Assembly (NCBI GenBank): GCA_004154925.1
Contig: QJNS01000105.1
Location: 186,001-250,000 of the forward strand
From: Monosporascus cannonballus
Lineage: Eukaryota > Ascomycota > Sordariomycetes > Xylariales
Direction of reading: 5' to 3'
Length of the DNA stretch: 64,000 nucleotides
Below, piece after piece: positions 48,990 to 60,605 of this stretch; position 1 is the first letter of the stretch; every line of letters starts with the position of its first letter. The notes below the pieces were generated by a model that did not search any database, was not told the DNA's origin, and worked only from the letters and a program-made list of their open reading frames with translations. The position numbers and the translations under genes are program-made.

Positions 48990-49915
48990 GCCACCAATAA
49001 TGGTCACCAGGGACCCTAGAACGAATTTTGTGGCTAAGCCAACACTTGCCAAAAATATCGTGGCCAGAAACGGTTACTAATCGCCTCCAAAGATGGAAAC
49101 TGGCTAAATCTAGCAGATGCAAATATTAAAAACGGTTCGCGTTAGTTGGCAATCATTAGGGCGCTGTTATTGCTAAATTTAGCGTGGCCAATACTGTACA
49201 GTTAGGGATATTACATACCCAAAAATGGGTCGGGCGGCTTTATGATATGTACAAAGCCCCTTCCGTCCGCAAAAAGGACGTTAATATGCCTAAGTACATT
49301 TTGGCAATAAGAGCAATGCAATCACGAAAAGCACTAACGATAAAAAGCCGACTTAAGGTTATGCGGAAAAGGCGAGGCAAATCATTACACCACAAGATTG
49401 TCGAATACTTGGAACTTTTTAATTTGAATGTTATTCTTATTGCTTAGGATAAAACCAATGGAGATTACGAAATGTTCCAGCCCAAGCCGGACGAGGATTG
49501 GCCCCCTGCTATGAGAGATATTGTAAGTTAACGCTATTAGGCCTAAGGAAAGTAACTAATCGGAATAGAGCCCTGTGGTTGTCCATAATGGCCGCAAGGA
49601 GAAATACGTTGGTGAAAGTCTTCAATCGGAATTACAACGGTTGGAGAAGCTGGTCAAATAATCGTAAGTACCAAAGCCACCCAGGCCTTAAATGTTATGG
49701 ATACTATATCTTAAAATGTATATCAGAGGGAAACCGGCGTTAGGGGATTATGTTATTATTAGTTGGCGTAAAACCTAATTAGTGTCGTACAGGATCACGA
49801 GCAGCATGTATCATGCAAGTACGTATTGAATGATCTCTTAGCCAATCACAGCCTTTTTCTTGCTATTCCCTATATTACGATATCCGCAGACCCCGCCAAT
49901 GCCAATCAGAAGCCT
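48990..49915 (+). pseudogene. Possible long coding remnant, unrecognised
   Basis: One plus-strand frame, read through TAA/TAG and two in-frame TGA at possible Trp positions, stays plausible for about 300 codons (..PKISWPETVTNRLQRWKL.., FQPKPDEDWPPAMRDIV, GIEPCGCP). It is open from 49184 to 49447. A second frame in 48880-49130 is also coding-like, which shows how permissive such reading is. Not recognised. Confidence 0.25.
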
Positions 49916-50279
49916 AGTTAGTTATTGATTTATGTTGGAAGAAAGTAATTGTTATGCACGGTACGCATAGTATGGTGTTTAAGCAGCCAATTACGGCCCC
50001 TTTTCTATGATCTTGTAGCGTACTTCCCAATCCGTTAAACCAATAATAATCGAAACCTAAAGTGCAGGCATACCGTACGCGGGCTGTATTCTCAAAGATA
50101 GGCCTAATTATATACATATATGGCCTTCCATCGGATAAGCAACCTTGAACGCCTATCATAAATAACGATATCGAATTAATACCTTCTATATATCTTCCTA
50201 GAGCCGGCGAATTTCGCCCAGAACCCAGTTAACAAGGAGCGCGACAGCGGTTAGCATTACAAGCTTACCCCGAGTACCT

Positions 50280-51000
50280 TCGCTAAGTTTTTAGAGCCGG
50301 CGCAGGGAGGATAAACCTAGGATTTTTCATACGTCGGGACTTTGGACCTGATAACACCTTCTTTCTCGCCTTCTTAGGCGGCAGATGCATTTTCTCTGGG
50401 TATGTCGGAATTTCCGAACCCTGACTTTAAGAATAAAAAAGTAAAAAGTCAGGACTGAACCTTAAATTTATTTCCCTAGTTCCAATTGGAATAACTGAAG
50501 GGACAATCGGCGAGCTTTGATAAAAATCATGAACCTGGGTAACGGAAGAAAGTTCGATGCCGAGGTCGGGGGGGGAATTATTTGCCCGAAATGGGGCGTC
50601 CTGCCCCACGGCCGAAGGTAAGGGAAGTTGTGGAAGGAAGGTGTTCATAAGACGAGATTAAGCGAAAGCATTCTTATTGGGGTGGAGAAAGACGGACGGG
50701 TTGCAGGTTGACAGGTCGGTAACTTGAGGTATGTCGGTAGTTAACACTCCTTGATACGGTTGAAAATGTGCTGATGAAACGCTCGGACGGCTAATTGATG
50801 CATCCCGGAGGTTTTGCTCTTTACGTAAATGACTGCCCTGCGTATCATCACCGTTTCCCGACATACACACCTTAACCCGCATTTTACGGGCCCAACTCCG
50901 ACTTTGCCGCGAGAACGAAGACCGATCCACGTCGGCTCGCGCCGCTAGCCAGCAAGAAGTTCGGATTCTCCGAACTTGAATACATCAGTGAATAAAATTA
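50280..51000 (-). pseudogene. Low-complexity regulatory-type protein remnant
   Basis: Minus-strand frame from about 51000 to 50280, with TAA near 50655 and TAG near 50424 as the only interruptions. The product is rich in Ser, Pro and Arg, with a basic start (SRQSRSWARKMRVKVC) and a basic tail (KKARKKVL). It looks like the disordered part of a nuclear protein. No domain recognised. The fully open part is 50930-50658 plus 50648-50427, in the same frame. Confidence 0.35.
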
Positions 51001-52548
51001 ATGTCGAAATCCAGCCGATAAGGACAAGGTGGGACGCTTTGAGCTAGTACGTAAGGCTGGATAATAATATCCTTATTAATATAAAGGACCTAATCCCTTA
51101 AGAGATTTTGCATCGATATAAAGGTAATTCTCGTATCGCAACCGAATAAAATAATACCATAATCGTTAATTTCTAACACTTCGTAACTTATATACGATCC
51201 GCGAGTTGCCATATTTGCCATTATTTTGTTAAGATGGGGAATAAAGTTATGTTTCCGTTGCGAATAATGTTTAATACTTTTACCGAAAGATTAATATTTA
51301 GCTGGTTTCGTATATGCTATATAACCTCGTTAAACGATAATGAAAAGGCCCGTCAGTCAATTCCTTCCCTATAGTGGGGGTGGGGTTTATCTATTAATAA
51401 TAGATAACAATTATGTAGGGATGGCCGTTGCCGGCTCCCATAGCTCGGTATCCCATTATGGGGCCGGAGGTCCTCTTAGTTGTTACTATGGCGGGCTAAT
51501 TATGGACTTGGACGTAAATGCTCATATCTGGCTTCCGCCTCCAGAAATAACGTAACCTGATTTAAATCTATCTAGCCGGTTATGCCGGTTATGGATATTT
51601 ATCCACTTAAATGTCCGAAAACGGACATATTATTCATAATAAGTAGTTTTTAGGGTGGTGTAGGGCCTGCTGTTAAAAAAGCCAAGCGAAATAAATTTTC
51701 CCGTAATAAGTTATTTGATATTTTTCTTGATTTTTTTTGGTTACCTAGGCTGCTTGGTTAATTCCGGCTTTATGGCATTAACATTATGGCCGGGCCCATA
51801 TAAAATGCTGGGGTTAAGAAAGCCGTATTCTCGAGACGGCGCGGCCGGAAGTAAAGCTGCAAGGGATCGCAAATGGAGTAGCTGGCGGCAAGTCGACCAT
51901 TCAGACCACTTGCCGATGTGGACCTAATACACGGGGCCCGACAGTCTGGGACCGATTATCACGAGACCCGTTCTGCACTAGTTCCACATAATCTTAAATA
52001 AGGACACCCTAGTATTTGCGGGGTCTATCCGCATATAACTAAGTTCATAAATAGCAACTCCTCCGTTTCGGATATAGAGCTGTGACCCGAAACCAATAGC
52101 TGTTATATGCGTACTTTTTTAGGAGCATACCACTCCCCCTATCCTTTACCGAAGCGACCGGGTTAAGTAACAGATAGAACGGAGACCTCTGGCCGGCGAG
52201 CCGGCAGGGTACATGATTTCTGTCGAAAGTTACAGGTAAAAAATGGCTTTTTATTAACCTTATTATAAAGTTTAACGGGGTAAAAGAAAATTTGTGAAAA
52301 TTATTTCGTCCGCAACCCGCCCGGTTACAGTATCCCAGAAGCTGGATATAACTAGGTAAGGGGGGAACGAATATAGAAAATTACTCAGTTCCGCAAACTG
52401 TATCTTAAAAATAATATACGATCTATATCCGTCGAATGCCAGCTGTTGGACATCCCATATTAAAAGATATTAGTTCGCTGTTAAACGAAAGCCAGTAGCG
52501 AGATTATATAACTAATGATAATGATATATAAACGAGGAGAAGGGCGGA
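51001..52548. other. Stretch with weak coding-like frames only
   Basis: An ORF at 51340-51555 (Gly-rich, 71 codons) and a plus-strand frame at 51660-52550, plausible if TAA/TAG are read through (..HSPYPLPKRPG..), were seen. Neither was recognised. Confidence 0.25.
51871..51960 (+). repeat. Imperfect direct repeat, copy 1
   Basis: About 90 bp similar to 52549-52637, including the shared CCCGACAGTCTGGGACC. In copy 2 the repeat lies within a 100-codon open frame; in copy 1 the frame is shifted by one base. Confidence 0.6.
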
Positions 52549-52899
52549 AAATAGGGTCGCCGGCGGCAAAAGTCATCCACTGAACCGGAACTTACCGATA
52601 TGGAGCTATTAGTGGTTCCCGACAGTCTGGGACCAATGCCATCGTTCCTAAAAACGAGATACCAAAGCTATTCTTAACAACTAGCGAAGTTGGGACATAA
52701 GGGGGCTTTCAAGGTAGCAACCTATCCCCTTTTGTCATTAGTGAACGTTAGCATATTAAATTGGGCCCGAAAAGAATTCCGCCCTTCTGGCAGGGCCTAT
52801 TTAACGCAGTATTATTTGGGATGTATAAGCCCCGGAGGTACAGTACTTGTATTTACCCCAATACCGAAAGATCTAAGTTGGTATACACTTAATTTGTGA
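52549..52899 (+). pseudogene. Unrecognised ORF containing direct repeat copy 2
   Basis: ATG at 52600 to TGA at 52897 with one TAA at about 52675. The product (MELLVVPDSLGPMPSFLKTR, then LNWARKEFRPSGRAYLTQYY, CISPGGTVLVFTPIPKDLSW) looks like a folded domain. A related but broken copy of its start lies at 51871-51960. Not recognised. Confidence 0.4.
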
Positions 52900-53095
52900 C
52901 GATAATAACCTATGCCGTAGACGCCTAGATTACGAATTATATATAAATACAGTTCCTCCGCCAGGTACCAGCCCAGATCCACTACCGCTTTAACGGAAAT
53001 TTAATACCTTGATTAATCGTGTTGTTATCTTTATCTTATAAAGTCATTCTGTTTTTTCGTTTTCTTACCCTATCGCATTACCTATTAACAACGGT

Positions 53096-54730
53096 ATGCA
53101 GGCAAACTTTTATAATGGCGTACCCGTTAACTATTCTCCTACGATCTTCTATCAAAGGGATTACACAACCCAATCGATGGGTTCGATGGACATATCTTAC
53201 GTTAATGCCTATATACGTTTATTAATATTACCGCTCGCTACACCTACACAACTGCCCCAGCCGCCGCTTCCATATTTACCTAGGCACTTACATCCGCCAG
53301 TCTTTTCCAATGCCGGCACGGCTATTCAGGCTTACCAGCATTATTTACGCCAGGATTTGGCAAATTATAATTCAGCCATAAACATGTATTACGGCATTTA
53401 GTCTCCTCCGCCCTACTCCATCCCCTCCTCGGTCAGCCGTTCGAAAGATCAGTCGCCATGGGGTGACCAGGAATTAAGTTTCCCATCGGCCATCTGGGAG
53501 TATGGACCACTCCCAACTTACTCTTTGCAAATAGGAACGCCGGCGCCACATGAGGACGGCTGCCAGCCGCAAATAGCCACAGCCCCGTACGCAGGAGCCC
53601 TGTACGAAGGGATTAACCTAGAAAAAGACAGTATCATACATCAGGTATTACAACCAGTAATGGCAGGCGGACCGGAGTCGGATGCTGGGATTTCGCTTCC
53701 GGGGGAGTCCCCAGAGATTAAAGATAAATTCTGCGGCACTTATCGGATCGATAACGATTGCCTAATACAGATTCCAGGCACGTCAGGTGGCAAAGCTAAG
53801 GCAAAGACGGACGAGCCATACGTATAGCTTATATACCGTACATTAATAAGCACCAAGCGGCATGCGATGACGTTACACGATATATATCAATGGTTCCGTG
53901 TTTATACAGATAAGGCTAATAGTAAGAGCAACGGATGGCAGCACAGCATAAGGCATAACCTAAGCATGAATCATGTAAACCTTTTCCAAATTATGTTTTT
54001 TTTTCCCGAAATACCTCATGTTACTTACCGCTACATTATTTGAAACTCGTACGCTAACTCAATTCCCCCAGGCGTTTATGAAATGCGATCGGGATCCCGG
54101 CCCAGGCGAAAATACTAAAAAGATAAAGAAAATTAGCGAATGGGCTTTTGAAAACTGGGCGGTCACAAGGGGTGTATAAAGCACAACCAGGTATCGCAAG
54201 AAAAAAGGGAAAAGACAAAAGACCAAGATCCTAAAGTACGGGGATGGGCAAATCCCCTTACGTAGCTCCTAATAAGTATGACGGCAATAGCAGCTGGCCA
54301 AGGATTGGTTGGGAGTTTGAATTTGGGGGGGAGGCCGTAGTGGACCAGGTATTCAACTCTGCTTTTTAATAGTAAATAAATCCCGTTAAATAACAGACTC
54401 AACTTTGGGAGAAGCCGGGTGGTTCTCATCCCTTCTGAAACATCCCCATTCCGATTCGCTCATATACGTCGTGAAACTCCTTAAGTTTAACAAATAACAG
54501 AAAGTATCCGCTATCTTACGCTTCGCAACGATAACCACGTTTGGTAACATTAAGTTAAACTTTTACGTATATAAAATTACGTAATAATAGATTTATGCGG
54601 GCCTACCCTTCGTCAGGGCCATATACTCCGGAATCTTTATTTCAGTTAATCAAGGGGCTACGGCGGGAACACTCCGGGAAAAGCCCCCTTGTCCCTCCAA
54701 CTCCGCTCCTACAACCATTTGGGTAATATC
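53096..54730 (+). pseudogene. Forkhead transcription factor, RIP-interrupted
   Basis: The N-terminal part (53096-53820) is a Pro/Gln/Tyr-rich region in one frame with a single TAG at 53399. The forkhead domain starts DEPYV-stop-LIYRTLIS (family: DEPYAQLI) and includes DIYQWFR, GWQHSIRHNLSMN. An intron at 53975-54071 (GTAAAC..GCTAAC..CCCAG) joins N-H to A-F-M. After it come EWAFENWAVTRGV-stop-STTRYR, where fungal forkheads have GVQSTTRYR, so the TAA replaces Gln. Downstream, a Ser/Pro-rich tail (PSSGPYTPESLF) continues in another frame to about 54730. It would bind DNA as a winged helix in the nucleus. Start codon uncertain; the upstream frame is open to about 53035. Confidence 0.85.
53975..54071 (+). 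other. Intron of the forkhead gene
   Basis: 97 bp, GTAAAC donor, GCTAAC branch-like site near 54050 and CCCCCAG acceptor. Splicing keeps the forkhead frame, so the intron is well supported. Confidence 0.85.
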
Positions 54731-55015
54731 TACTAGCGCCAGCCGTTAAAAATGGACATAGATGGAAATGTTCAAACGCATAAACAAGGCCGACACGATA
54801 CAAAAAACGTAAGATTAGTTCAGGGGCTAAAAGCGTATATTATACGGAAACGGCTTAAAAGTAAATGGGATGTACAAGGGTATAATAGGTTCCAGTTACA
54901 AAAATAAGGCAGAATCCGAAAGGACAAGGATGGAACTGTTAAATATATTTTAATATTTACGTCTTTACGCAACGGTAGCTCAGCTTTCCAAATTTCTTAT
55001 TATTCTTTACTAACT

Positions 55016-55715
55016 TAACTTAATATGGAATTATTAACTGGTTAATAAGCTATTACGTTAATTACAGTATTCGCTTTTGCCATATTCACAAATTTAATTA
55101 ACTTCCTAAGAAGCTTTACGTCGTTTTATGTTTATCTTAAAGGTCATGCGCCTTAAGTTCCCTAACAACTACGTAATAGGTGAAGGCGCACATTCATGGT
55201 CCTTATTATTACGCAACCTACCGTCGTTACTGGACTCCAGGCCACATTCGTCTTTTTGTCCTTAAATCTGGGAAACTATTGGCCCTTATTTTTTCTAAGT
55301 TCAATCATCCTTTCAAGCATAATAAAAAAGGTAAGTGAACCATCGCCGATGAATAACAAGGTTGATAATCGTGAATTAATATTTGTTAACCGGCGGCTCC
55401 TAAAGCCCAGGATAGCGATTATTTTCTTTTTACCCATTATTCTTTTTCCTAGGAGCAAACCTGGCAATCTTTATAACTGGAACTTTTCTCGAAACGCGGT
55501 TCCCGATTCTAGGCAGAATCCTATCGTCAGTATTTCTTGTTAGTTATCGGCTCTGGATAATCTGGGAAAAAGCACGAATCGCCCAAGATATCTTAATTAA
55601 CAAAAATAATATTCTGTTAAATCTTCTAATATCTATATTGGCGTTCGGAATTATTATATCTGGGTTGCCGTTAATGCAGATTAATAGGTTACTCGTAAGT
55701 TGATCCGGAGCGGAT
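55016..55715 (+). pseudogene. Membrane protein remnant, unrecognised
   Basis: The first part, from an apparent ATG near 55024, contains a hydrophobic helix (ITLITVFAFAIFTNLINFL) and, from 55196, an open frame with a second (NYWPLFFLSSIILSSII). A donor-like GTAAGT at 55330 follows. The last part (55452-55715) has ANLAIFITGTFL, WIIWEKARIA and LLISILAFGIIISGLP in a different frame. Probably a two-exon multi-pass protein; the splice phase was not resolved. TAA/TAG interrupt the first part. Confidence 0.35.
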
Positions 55716-55768
55716 CGGCGTATTAACCCAAATCGTTAATAGCTTCCCAATTTTCTTCGGGGACCTAT

Positions 55769-56032
55769 ATGATATATAGCATATTTGTTTATGACATTCT
55801 ATTCCTAGTTAAATGCTACTATTGGTATCGCGGGAGACGGAATCGGCGAACTGGAGAACTGATAAATAACCGCGGTAAGGAACGGCCCTTAATCGATATT
55901 TTATTACGGAATCGGGGTTTATTAAGTGGCCAATTAGGGCGGAATTTGACGGAAGGCAGCGGATCCCGAAATATTTCGTTATTATTTGTACATAGCGACA
56001 TAACCTTCCCCCGGAACTCAAGATCCAGATAA
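55769..56032 (+). CDS. Small ORF, unrecognised (87 aa)
   Basis: Open without stops, with one hydrophobic start and a basic C-terminal half (YRGRRNRRTGEL). Two minus-strand frames overlap it. It could be a real small gene or a remnant; nothing recognised. Confidence 0.25.
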   Translation: MIYSIFVYDILFLVKCYYWYRGRRNRRTGELINNRGKERPLIDILLRNRGLLSGQLGRNLTEGSGSRNISLLFVHSDITFPRNSRSR

Positions 56033-56289
56033 GGATATAAAGTCTAATTCGTACCTAGGGCATTTTGCTTAATCAAGCGTACTGTTAGGTAATTTAATAA
56101 GCTGCTTTAAATCTTTTTCGTTTAAAGTCTTTGGCCGTAAGTTGCTAAACCCTATAATGTCGAAATTTCCAAAGAGGATTACGAAGGTTATTAATAATAA
56201 GAACCTCGATAATAATACCTAAGGTATAATTGCTGGCAAATCAGTTTAGCAGCTTGTTGGCTAACGGGAGAAACAGGAGATTTTGATTA

Positions 56290-57269
56290 TTATATTCTAT
56301 TATGGTATGCAATTATCAGTATAAAAGGAATCAGCCAGATAAACTTCTCCTTATATTTTTTCTGCATGAATTTATAACTTAATAATTGGCTAACCTTCGG
56401 GTTAGTTGTCGTCATGGTAAATAAGTCAACCGCCTTTTTAGACCAATCACCAGGTTTTATAAGCCCGATAGCGCCTTCCGTATTTTTTTCCTTATCCATT
56501 AGTCTTATCATTAACCTGCTGAATAAGTCCGAAAGCTTTACGATATCACCTGGTCGCTTGCAATTTTCGACATTACATATTTTGACATCGCCCGCAAAGC
56601 TTATCAAAATGTGGGCACAAGATAACTGTTCATAAACAAAACCAAAGGTAAGGAGAAATTCGACTCCTATAAGGACCTAAAACCATAAGTTTTGGTACCC
56701 CGGCCACACGAATTAATACATACTTGGTACAAGATAGAACTAAGCTGCGGCTCGTTTGGGTAAATAAGTGCCCGGCAAAGATGCATAAGGGAAGTCGGCA
56801 GGTACTCAAAGATAAGAAAGTAACTTGAATCGGAACATGCGTATATCTCGATATTTTTGACGATGTTATCATGCCAAAGTTAACGGATATTCTGGATTTA
56901 TTCGTCGGTATTGCGCCCGGAAATGGTACGGACCATCAATTACGGGGATGGTTTGATACGGGACGTGATAACCCCAAACGAATAGCCATATTTTACAGGA
57001 TATCTGCTTTCATAGTGATTCCAGGGTGAGCCCGTTATAACCGGAACAAGCTTTCCTTCCTTATAGGTTCGTTTTACTGGAAATCTGGTTCGGGCCGGTA
57101 GCGGCTTATCCTCGGTAAGGCTTGTAATCTGGCCATTAACATGTCGTTATAACGTTTGGTGGGGTGGTGCTTCTTGGGGTGTTGCTTCTCGCTTAGGAAC
57201 GTTGGCTTCGGCATGGTTATCCAACGAACCATCGTCAATAAAAACAGTATACCGATTAAAAAACGACAT
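56290..57269 (-). pseudogene. Degenerate protein kinase-like gene, one intron
   Basis: ATG at 57269 (MSFFNRYTVFIDDGS). Exon 1 is 57269-56724 (exactly 182 codons), the intron 56723-56677 (GTATGT..TTTTAG, 47 bp), exon 2 56676-56290 (128 codons and TAA). N-lobe: VITGSPWNHYESRYPVKYG and ISGRNTDE.I.NIR.LWHDN; hinge: YFLIFEYLPTSLMHLCRA; C-lobe: GVEFLLTFGFVYEQLSCAHI, then FAGDVKICNVENC. In place of the HRD catalytic loop and DFG there is E-Q-L-S-C-A-H-I-L and K-I-C-N, so this is a pseudokinase type known in fungi. Four stops in exon 1, all TAA or TAG at probable Gln. No frame shift. Confidence 0.8.
56677..56723 (-). other. Intron of the kinase-like gene
   Basis: 47 bp, donor GTATGT and acceptor TTTTAG on the minus strand; removing it joins S-I-L-Y-Q to V-L-I-G-V-E in frame. 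Confidence 0.85.
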
Positions 57270-59399
57270 TCTGAATTGGCCTTAAGTATAGCATATAGGA
57301 CGGCTGGCAAAGCCCCGGACCTCTACTTAAAGCTTTAGGGGGTTCAGGACTGAAACATAAATAGAAGGCAAACTAGCGGCCATTTCTGGCCTGCGTCTCG
57401 ATTCGAAAAGGCCGGAATTATCACCACCCTTTTGCTAAAGGTATCATCCGGCTAATGGACAAAGAAAGCACGCAGCATTTATTGCTGAAAATGGCCCCCT
57501 TAGTCCTGGAGACCTAATTAAAGCAGCTTTTGCTTTTAGCCTATGTTTATATTCGCAGTATCGGAACAGTTATATGTTACAGCTTGGGTAACAACTGGTA
57601 AAACAAAAGAAATCTGCTGCATATGTCACTCAAAATAATGTTCTTTAATCTAGCGACTCGATCAAAACATCTTAATCCAGAATTATCGTCCAAATTTTGT
57701 GGCAATGCCAAAATCGCCTTGGATCAACTAGTATTCAACTCGAACGAAAGGCCGGATGAAAAAAAGACCGGTCACCTTCAAAGAGTTTTCAAGCAGGTGG
57801 GATATGATCGTCTAAATCCCAATCATTTTATCTTTGGGAATATTTCAGCAAGCATGCTAAAGGCCTCACTTCGGCTGTCGAACCGGAATACGGCTAATCT
57901 ACGGAGCTCCGAGCCACCTAAGCTCCGTCTGCCCGCAGGCCAGTACGTCCAATGCCTCGGCGGCCGCCACCGCGTACTTGCGCTCAGAAAGCACAACCCC
58001 TTTGCTACATGGTGGCCGGTTAAGCTATACGTCGGTAAATAGGCTATACCTATTTTCCCTCAAGACCACAGGTGCTGATCCCCTAGATCTTTCCCACGAG
58101 GTCTGCCGGGTACTAGCAAAGGAGTCCGCTAATAAAAGGAAGTTTTCGGACGGGGAAATAATAGCAAGCATACTCAGTTATTCGGAACATTTTATGGATG
58201 CGAATCAATAGTAGGCGAAACTCGATAAAAGCAAACCAAGGATACTAAAGAATATCCTTCGCCACCGTAAATTAGCACCAGCTTTCAAGATGGTATTAGC
58301 GATTCCGGGTCAACGGCCTGGGCTACTTTTAGCTACATGGAATAAAATCTTTTACTACGTCGAGGTACGGCTCCAAACAGAGCTTACTCTGCTCCGCTAA
58401 AAGGTTCGGTTACTAATTTAACTTCCTAAAAAATTATCCATTATCTCCGCCTCATCCATAAAACTTAGGTCTACATTATGGGATCCAAGGCGGCGCTTAA
58501 GTTTGTGGACGGTAACGCGGTACGGGAGCTTGAGTCCCGCGTTCCAGGGATATCCCATTGCGATAAACGTTATGCTGAAATCCAAATCCGGAAAAAGGGC
58601 ATTTTCAAGGCCGTAATCGATGGAAATCAAAAGGACATAATCCTACAAAATCTCAAACAAGTTAACCACTTGATCCCGTCTATCCGCACCCTGCAGGAGG
58701 ACTTCAAATATCTGCGACCTTGTACGCACATTATGAGGAAATTGGTCAGTAACGTAGAACAGATTCCAGTCACCGTGCGGACCATAGCTTGTCACGCGTT
58801 TATTGCCGACGAGGGGCCATCTGTTAATCGTAAAGCAAGATTCCTAACGAAATTAAGATTACTTTACCTCCATATTATGCAAAACGTTTGCCAACTTTTA
58901 GGCTTGCCTCCGCTCAAAGCCGACGTCGACGAAGAAGATTATAAGCTGCTTCCCTATGATGCAAAAGCCTGGCATAAACTGGCGGTCCGGACCAGGGAGT
59001 TGGGCTTCTCTTCTGACGAGATCCTTCGTTTATATAACACAGACCCGGACCGAGAAATGGCTATCAAGGCGTTATACGATGCTCGACCCCCACGGCTGTT
59101 CGATTACGGACCTAATTTCGAACACATAATAAATAAGCTAGCAAAGGCCTTTAAGACAGCGAAGCCAGTCGAGTCTAAAAAGCCTCCTGCGAAGCTAACT
59201 TCGCAAATAAGGGAGCGGGTTGCAAGGCGATGCAATCGCGTATACTCGGACACTTATGACAAGGACCGCCATTACATTACTCTTGAAAATTTCAGTAGCA
59301 AAGTACAAAAGGGTACAGATATCACTTCCCTCTTTGTCCGGAAATCTGTTTTCCATGCGTTTTGGGGTTGGCAGGATAGTCAGGGGGATAGCCAAGGAA

Positions 59400-59560
59400 A
59401 TGACCAGAGGGATAACCAGAGGGATAACCAGAGGAATGGCCAGAGGAATGGCCAGAGGAATAACCAGAACGACCAGAACACCGATTATCCGGATGCCATT
59501 ATGAATGACCAGAACGACCAGAACGACCAGAACGACCAGAACACCGATATTTCGGATGCC
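59400..59560 (+). repeat. Short tandem repeats in the DUF3723 gene (GAYAACCAG / GACCAGAAC units)
   Basis: Runs of 9-12-bp units coding for D-N-Q-R-D-N-Q-R and D-Q-N-D-Q-N, with a longer 78-bp-scale duplication (N-T-D-x-x-D-A-I-M occurs twice). In frame; would vary in length between strains. Confidence 0.8.
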
Positions 59561-59754
59561 ATTATGAATAACCCAGAGCCAGGGCAGACTCTCGCCCCTG
59601 TGGACCAGGAGATAAGGGGCGCGGCGGTTTCTGTAAGGCCACAGCGGGGACATCGGGGGGACATACGTAAACGTAAAAGATTACAGCCATATCAATTACA
59701 GGATATGGCAGTCGCGGGGGCAAGGCCTCGGGAGAACCCACTCAAGCGAAAAAG

Positions 59755-60095
59755 ACAGCAAGTTCAGCAAGCACCGATAGCCGCAACTTTTCTAAAGCCT
59801 GAACAAGGCCAACAGCAAACCCAGCAAGCACTGATAGCTGCAACTTCTCTAGAGCAACACCTTAAAAAAAATCAACAGCAAACCCAGCAAGCACTAATAC
59901 TTATACCTTCTCTAAAGCAACAACTTGAAAAAAATCAACAGAAACCCCAGCAAGCACTAATACTTGCACCTTCTCTAAAGCAACAACTTGAAAAAAATCA
60001 ACAGCAACCCCAGCAAGCTCTAATACCTGTACCTTCTTTAAAGCAACAACTTGAAGAAAGTCAATAGTAAGCCCAGCAAGCACTAGTAACGGGAA
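59755..60095 (+). repeat. 63-bp tandem repeat in the DUF3723 gene
   Basis: Five to six copies of a 21-residue unit of the form L-E-K-N-Q-Q-Q-P-Q-Q-A-L-I-x-x-P-S-L-K-Q-Q. The last copy reads S-Q-stop-stop-A-Q-Q-A-L, giving an internal control: the two stops replace Gln-Gln of the other units. Confidence 0.9.
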
Positions 60096-60605
60096 GTGCA
60101 AAATATAAAAAGGAACGAAACCCTTAGGTAAAAATCCATCTCCGAACGGATAGAAATTAGTCTTCAGAATATTGCCGCCGGGAGCATCTCGCAAACAGCA
60201 TAATTCAGGTACGGCAAAAAAATCCAAGCCGGGCTTTACATTTATTTAACATACAAGGCCGGGGTATCACCTTGGAAAACTGTAATAACAAGGATAAGAT
60301 ATATCTTAACGAGTATTAAAAAGGGTTTCCGTTTAATATCGTTTCGTATTATAAAGAATTTAACCCCTGGAACTACAGGGATCCACAGGAAGAAACTTTT
60401 TCTTGTTCCGGGAGCCCTAGAATATATTAGTAAATCTTTCGTACCACAAGTGAAATTAACGTTCTTTAATTTCTAATTAACAATATAATTTCTGAAAAAC
60501 TGTGCACCTGCTCCCTAGTAAGTATAACATTTTATAAATTAGGGGGGCCTGCCTCCAGCTAAGAGAAAAAAAGCTATTGCTATAATATACGCCGATTTAC
60601 AATGC

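Larger units (their letters stand above)
57623..60469 (+). pseudogene. DUF3723 family protein with Gln-rich repeats, RIP-interrupted
   Basis: ATG at 57623. N-terminal DUF3723 block: FKQVGYDRLNPNHFI.., LRLPAGQYVQCLGGRHRVLA, NPFATWWPVKLY. Then a 19-bp insertion flanked by CTATAC shifts the frame, and LFSLKTTG.. and ANKRKFSDGEII follow to about 58395, with TAG-TAG at 58209-58214 and one TAA. A possible intron (about 58398-58470) precedes the long last part, 58478-60469: ELESRVPGISHCDKRYAEIQ, VNHLIPSIRTLQEDFKYL, MRKLV, and LAVRTRELGFSSDEIL. Then a 9-bp-unit Asp/Gln/Asn repeat (59400-59560) and a 63-bp-unit Gln repeat (59755-60095). TAG-TAA at 60065-60070 falls in the repeat where other units have Gln-Gln. 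Function unknown; the family is common in accessory regions and giant mobile elements of ascomycetes. Confidence 0.85.

Noticed and set aside
59195..60227. Long minus-strand open frames opposite the DUF3723 repeats
   Set aside because: They mirror the repeated codons of the plus-strand gene, which has the recognisable domain.
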